A stretch of 11,533 bases of DNA, taken from assembly GCA_021735285.1 (NCBI GenBank), contig JAIPHI010000084.1:1-11533 (forward strand), written 5' to 3'. How positions within the stretch are numbered: position 1 is the stretch's first letter; each line of letters starts with the position of its first letter. A program made the position numbers and the translations under genes. Under the pieces are notes generated by a model, which ran no database searches, was not told the origin of the DNA, and worked only from the letters and a program-made list of their open reading frames with translations. Below, piece after piece: positions 7,000 through 11,533 of this stretch. This stretch comes from Fidelibacterota bacterium (lineage in GTDB: Bacteria > Fidelibacterota > UBA2242 > JAFGTP01).

Positions 7000-7545
7000 C
7001 TAATCTTCTATAACAGGAATACGTTTTACTCTTGGATCGGTAAAAATATCGCTTTCGTCATCACTTGCTGAAGAAAATTCAGATACAATACATCCTTCTT
7101 CCCCTGCCTGAAACCAATGTTTCGTATCTGAGGTAATTGTAAACTGTTCTCCAGGGCGCAATACAATTTCATGTTTGACTGTTAGATATTCTGCATATTT
7201 TTCTGGAATTTCAGCTTTTATATCTTCTGTCGGCTCCCCTTCAATATATAAATATACTTCTCCTTTTCTGCAGCGGAAAGTTTCCATTTTGCCATCACCG
7301 GTTTGTTCAGTAGGTGGATGACGATGTTCAGGGCATATTTGATATGGAAAGAGAACTAATTCCTTGGCGCAATAGCGGTCATTATTTACATATACAACGA
7401 CTTCCAGACCAATATTTTCAATATCTTTTACTCCAAGATCAGCAATCTCGATATTTTCCTTCTCCTTCGGTGTTAGAATTATACCTGCTTCATGAAGAAT
7501 CTTAGCGGTTTTTTCTTGTAAACGTTTATAAGTTGCCCTCTTCAT
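7000..7545 (-). CDS. D-lyxose ketol-isomerase-like cupin (EC 5.3.1.15 family)
   Basis: The 181-residue protein is a single-domain cupin of the D-lyxose/D-mannose isomerase family, metal-dependent cytosolic enzymes that interconvert D-lyxose and D-xylulose and often D-mannose and D-fructose. The signature PEHRHPP at 72-78 supplies two metal-binding His (74, 76). The METFRCRKGEVYLY block at 87-100 has Glu88 as a likely ligand, and TKHWFQAG at 141-148 gives the fourth, His143. PGEQFTI at 131-137 is the second cupin motif. Length is near complete for the short family form. The ATG at 7543-7545 follows a strong AGGAGG with a 5-nt spacer, fixing the start. The product could enter the pentose phosphate pathway via xylulose or central sugar metabolism via fructose. 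Substrate preference is not decided by sequence. Confidence 0.87.
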   Translation of the reverse strand: MKRATYKRLQEKTAKILHEAGIILTPKEKENIEIADLGVKDIENIGLEVVVYVNNDRYCAKELVLFPYQICPEHRHPPTEQTGDGKMETFRCRKGEVYLYIEGEPTEDIKAEIPEKYAEYLTVKHEIVLRPGEQFTITSDTKHWFQAGEEGCIVSEFSSASDDESDIFTDPRVKRIPVIED

Positions 7546-7590
7546 TATTACCTCCTTAAATTATTATTTAATTTTAATAAAAGTAGCTCA

Positions 7591-7627
7591 TATAGTGCAG
7601 CTATACGACAAATAGAATTTGTGTGAA
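7591..7627 (-). promoter_or_regulatory. Possible promoter with two adjacent palindromes before the isomerase
   Basis: On the minus strand TTCACA (7622-7627) and TATAGC (7600-7605) are 16 nt apart, weakly matching -35 and -10 boxes about 55 nt before the isomerase ATG. A perfect inverted repeat ACAAAT-TCT-ATTTGT (7608-7622) fills the spacer, and a second, TATAG-CTGCA-CTATA (7591-7605), covers the -10. Such placement fits a repressor operator. Both boxes are imperfect. Confidence 0.35.
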
Positions 7628-7941
7628 TAGCAATTAAAAAATCCATCATTATAATTGAATTCTCTACCACTCCCCTTCTTATCCCATTCCCTGGAATAGG
7701 TTTCCGGTTTCAAATTTTCAATATCAAGTTTTAGTATCAAAGACCAATTATTGTAACTTATTTTTTTATTAATAATCGGGTCTAGATTTCTGGTCCTAGC
7801 CCTACCTCATATCCCCTATGTAACTAGTCCACCCAACCACTTCGTCATACGATTACTCAACCAGGATCCTTATTCATCTCAACCTTAATCTTTACCTAAA
7901 CTTTATAAGAGATACTTGATGTTAATAATTTTATAATAATT
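7628..7941. other. Intergenic gap with no recognisable gene
   Basis: Between the ABC ATPase stop and the isomerase promoter region I find no open frame with recognisable content on either strand. An 8-bp hairpin (CCCATTCC/GGAATAGG, about 7683-7700) lacks a T tract, so it is not a convincing terminator. The stretch could hold an unrecognised leader RNA or decayed coding DNA. Confidence 0.5.
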
Positions 7942-9042
7942 TTATTGCTTAATGACCTTCTCAGTCTTCGGATCAAAATAATGGACTTTGCTCATATCAA
8001 TATGGAGTTTCATCAACTTATCATTTTGATCTTTTCCGGGAATAAATTTTTTACTACTTACTATTATTCTCGTTTTTCCGGTCGTCAAATATATATAAGT
8101 TTCGTTACCCATAGGTTCATATACTTCCATAGATAATTCTACCTGAGTTGATTCAGCTTCAGGCTTTTCGATATACAAATTTTCAGGACGAATACCTAGA
8201 ATTACTTCTCTGTTAATATAAGATTTTAGAATTGGCATATGAGAATCAGGAATTTTTATCTGAATATTGCCTTCATCTGCAAATAAACCATTATCATTTT
8301 TTATAATAGTTTTTATGAAATTCATACTGGGGCTTCCAATAAAGCCAGCCACGAAAAGATCCACAGGATCTTCATAGAGTTGCATTGGAGTATCGATCTG
8401 ATGGATTATACCATCTTTCATCACTGCAATCCGATCACCCATGGTCATAGCTTCCACTTGATCATGGGTAACATATATCATCGTTGTTTGTAATCTTTTA
8501 TGTAGTTTTTTTATTTCAGTCCTCATCTGAACACGTAGTTTAGCATCCAGATTGGATAAAGGCTCATCAAATAAAAATACTTTCGGTTTTCTGACTATTG
8601 CTCTACCCAAGGCAACCCGCTGTTTTTGTCCACCAGATAAATTCTTAGGTCTCCTATCAAGTAAAGAATTAATTTCCAAAATTTTGGCTGCCTCTTCCAC
8701 TCGTTCTTTAATTTTATCTTTTTTATATTTACGCAATTTTAAACCAAAAGCCATATTCTCATAAACATTCATATGTGGATAGAGGGCATAATTTTGGAAT
8801 ACCATAGAAACACCTCGGTCTTTAGGCAACACATCATTGACTAAGGTATCCTCAATATAAACATCTCCCTCTGTGATTTCTTCCAGACCAGCAATCAAAC
8901 GGAGTGTGGTTGATTTTCCACAACCAGAAGGACCGACCAGAACCAGAAATTCTCCATCTTTGACAGATAAGTTTAGATCTTCAATCACCTTTACATCTTT
9001 TTCATATTCTTTAGAAAGTTTTCTTAATTCAATTTGAGCCAT
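7942..9042 (-). CDS. Carbohydrate ABC transporter ATP-binding protein (MalK/UgpC/MsmK type)
   Basis: The 366-residue protein has all ATPase motifs in order: Walker A GPSGCGKST 37-45, Q-loop Gln83, signature LSGGQ 135-139, Walker B VFLFDEP 155-161 with catalytic Glu160, D-loop SNLDAK 163-168 and switch His193. From about residue 240 a C-terminal OB/TOBE-like region follows, with the GIRPENLY motif typical of MalK/UgpC proteins. It would energise a sugar importer at the inner face of the membrane. No permease or binding-protein gene is visible beside it, so it may serve distant transporters, as MsmK does. ATG at 9040-9042 has GAGG 9 nt upstream. It lies 31 nt after the propeller sensor gene on the same strand, likely co-transcribed. 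Family is certain; the exact sugar is not. Confidence 0.95.
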   Translation of the reverse strand: MAQIELRKLSKEYEKDVKVIEDLNLSVKDGEFLVLVGPSGCGKSTTLRLIAGLEEITEGDVYIEDTLVNDVLPKDRGVSMVFQNYALYPHMNVYENMAFGLKLRKYKKDKIKERVEEAAKILEINSLLDRRPKNLSGGQKQRVALGRAIVRKPKVFLFDEPLSNLDAKLRVQMRTEIKKLHKRLQTTMIYVTHDQVEAMTMGDRIAVMKDGIIHQIDTPMQLYEDPVDLFVAGFIGSPSMNFIKTIIKNDNGLFADEGNIQIKIPDSHMPILKSYINREVILGIRPENLYIEKPEAESTQVELSMEVYEPMGNETYIYLTTGKTRIIVSSKKFIPGKDQNDKLMKLHIDMSKVHYFDPKTEKVIKQ

Positions 9043-9073
9043 AGTCTTTTACCTCATAATATTACTTATGTTA

Positions 9074-11532
9074 TCACATTTCATTGTTTTTTTTCTTGTT
9101 TTGATTGAGAAATTCTCCATACAACTTTTCTTGACATTCGGGGCATATTCCATGAGTAAACTCTGCCTCTGAATGCTCGGCAATATAGGATTCTACATGA
9201 TCCCAGTAGCCTTTATCATTGCGAATTTTCTTACAGGAGGCACATATTGGAAGCAAGCCCTTGAGAGTTTTAATCCTTTCTACTGCCTCAGTAACTCTTC
9301 TGTCTAGTTCTTTTTTTCGCTGAATCAGTCGATAATGGCGGAAAAAATAAAATCCTATTATACTCCCAATGATTGCAATAATACTACCCATATAAAATAA
9401 GGTAGTTTGATAATAATGGGGCTGGAGCTGGAAACTAAAAGAATCACCTACTTCATTCCAGATATCATTATTATTAGATGCTACCACTCTAAAAGTATAA
9501 TTTCCAGGTGGAATATTGGTGTAAAAAGCTTCTCTGCGGTTGCCTGCATCTATCCATTTTTTATCCCAGCCTTTTAATTTATATTTAAAATTAACCTTAT
9601 TAGGTGCGATAAAGCTTAATGCAGTATATTTGAATTCCAGATCACCCTTGCCAGGAGAGACCTTAGCTCTCTCCTGGGTGCAATAATTCTTACCATCGAT
9701 CATAACATTTTCGATGATAACCGGAGGTGACCGGTCATTTCTAATAACATTTTTGGGATCTATATGAACAAGTCCCCTGATAGTGGGATACCATAGATCC
9801 CCATCGGCAGTTTTACAAACAGAAGGGTTGCCAAAACTACATTGCCGGGTTTTCATTCCTTCTGCAATGCCAAAGGAATTAACCTCAATTTCGCTGGTGC
9901 TATCGAAACTGAAATTGAGTAAATTCTGCTTTTTAACCTGATAGATCCCGGTGTTGCTACTCATCCATAAATATCCAGAATCATCCTCGATAATGGAGTA
10001 AATAGATCCGTAAAATAAGCCTTCTTTATCAGTATATGAAAAAATACTATCCTGATAGATCCTATTGAGGCCTTCAGAAGTACCAACCCACATATTTCCA
10101 TCATTATCTTTATAGAGTGACCAGATGACATCTGATAACAATCCCATTCCCATAGAATAATGCCGGAATCCATTATCGGCCGCTTTATATATACCATCAT
10201 CCCGGGTTGCTATCCAGATCACACCCATTCTAGTTTCATATATTTCTGATATAAATTCCCCATAAATACCATCTTCGTGATCAAAATTGTATATTTCATT
10301 ATCTTGTAATAGATCCAGTCCTGATCCATCTGTACCAATCCATAAATTACCCTGTTGATCATATTGTAATGACCAAATTGTATTTCCGGAAAGACCATCT
10401 TCCATTGTGTATTGTTTGAACTCCCCATTCTCTAATTTTATCAATCCCGCACCATCACTTCCAAACCAGAGGGTCCCATCTGGTTCTCCTGTGATCGATA
10501 AGATAATATTGTTAGGTAATCCATTCAGGGCTGTATAGTGATCCTCAACTTTTCCGTTTTTTAAACTTAATACTCCCCCATTTAGGGTTCCCAACCATAA
10601 TTTACCATCCCGACATCCATAAACAGAATAAATATAATCAGCTGGTAATCCCTGCCGGGTCGTAAAACTACTCGCTGCCCCTCTAAAAAATCGATTTAGT
10701 CCGGCTCCTTTTGTGCCGACCCAGATATTACCTTCTATATCCTGGAATAATGAAGATATCAAATTTCCGGATAGTCCATCTTTTTCTTTATATTGTGAAA
10801 AAATCCCATTACTATAAAATGTCAATCCCTGGTCTTCAGTCCCTATCCAAATATTACCTTCCCTATCTTCTAATAATTTCCAGATAATATTGCCAGACAA
10901 TCCATCTTTCTGAGTATATTGTGTAAATTTATTCTGATAGTATCTAAATAACCCGGCCTCTGTACCAAACCACAAAGCCCCTTTCTGGTCTTCAATTATT
11001 GAAAATATATATTCAGCATAAATGCCATCTTCCTCAGTAAATGTTCTTATTTTACCATCTTCCAGACAATTTAGACCGCCGCCGTCAGTTCCTATCCAGA
11101 CCCTACCGGATCGGTCTTTGTAGATCGACCAGATATAATTGCTCGATAAACCATCAGTAGTATTAAATATATCTATACTATCTTTTTCAACTCGGTAGAG
11201 ACCATTTCCACCGGTACCGACCCATAATCCTCCAGAAAAATCTTTATATAATGACCAGATCGCATCGTTATCAACTTCTTCCGATATAGCACATCTAGTA
11301 AATTCACCATCCTTGTATCGCAACAGTCCCCTTCCATTGGTACCTATCCATAAGCTGGTATCTGTTCCTACAGAAATACCCAGATATTATCATTAGTTAG
11401 TGCGGGGGTATTACGATGATTGTATGTTACAAATCTCATTCCATCAAAACGCACTAATCCAACTCTTGTTGCTATCCATATATAACCATCTTTACCCTGA
11501 ACGATTGAAGTAATGCCTGTTTGCGATAAGCC
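9074..11532 (-). CDS. Two-component-regulator-propeller membrane sensor with Cys-rich tail; 5' partial, frameshifted
   Basis: The long frame (9074-11323, 749 codons if its TTG is counted) begins inside a propeller repeat, so the TTG is not the real start. Repeats of about 42 residues with the form WxxxDxxGxxWxGTxxGGLxxxxDG follow one another (12 in this frame, the last degenerate). A Y_Y_Y-type domain comes next (about 560-636, with KYKLKGWD and PPGNYTFRV), then one membrane helix (about 643-661) and a cytoplasmic tail. The tail has CASC (Cys694, Cys697) and CPEC (Cys727, Cys730) around a GYWDHVESYI block, a likely zinc-binding module seen at the C-terminus of many sensor proteins. No kinase, GGDEF or DNA-binding domain is present. 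Upstream, another minus frame to the window edge gives two more repeats (GLSQTGITSIV, GLVRFDG, then NDNIWVF) and joins the main frame if one base is restored near 11371-11386. The propellers should lie outside the membrane and sense polysaccharide-derived ligands. Confidence 0.85.
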
Positions 11533-11533
11533 A

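Noticed and set aside
10219..10428. Overlapping frames within the propeller gene, also 9961-10200, and plus-strand frames inside the sugar genes
   Set aside because: Shadow frames produced by the repetitive or strongly coding opposite frame; no ribosome sites or recognisable protein content.

Overview
The window reads as bacterial chromosome from an AT-rich, probably anaerobic fermentative organism. The 929-codon helical gene is dominated by Lys, Asn and Ile. The sugar genes carry AGGAGG-like ribosome binding sites. The mix of a CASC-tailed propeller sensor, a MalK-type ATPase and a D-lyxose isomerase recalls Atribacterota, Halanaerobiales or similar deep anaerobes. That placement is a guess from gene style, not something the sequence proves.

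Left part (3-3448, + strand): a two-gene module. The first gene is the C-terminal part of a SIR2-like domain cut by the window edge. Two bases after it comes a 929-residue cytosolic, helix-rich protein with no recognised catalytic domain. SIR2-like NADases paired with or fused to large helical sensors are a known anti-phage arrangement, so this is the best candidate for a poorly described system here.

Middle part (3449-5640): no intact gene, but full of scars of mobile DNA. On the minus strand lies the 3' half of a tRNA-Arg(UCU) gene, from the anticodon loop to the discriminator base, followed by its own intrinsic terminator. This is the usual footprint of a tyrosine-integrase island. Beside it is an AbiEi-type antitoxin pseudogene broken by at least three frameshifts, with no toxin partner. 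Next is a minus-strand group II intron of about 784 nt with intact-looking domains V and VI, including a bulged branch-point A. Only a 20-codon stub of its reverse transcriptase remains. Two related copies of a ~90-nt structured repeat flank the intron.

Right part (5597-11532, all minus strand): carbohydrate genes. In transcription order they are a large membrane-anchored propeller sensor, a MalK/UgpC-like sugar ABC ATPase (31 nt after it), a gap with a possible promoter and two palindromes, a D-lyxose ketol-isomerase-like cupin, and an MFS transporter closed by a strong terminator. The sensor gene runs off the right edge and contains a single-base frameshift near 11371-11386. Reading across it gives 14 propeller repeats, enough for two seven-bladed propellers. 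The likely theme is sensing, import and isomerisation of a sugar, next to an old integration hot spot that also holds defence genes.
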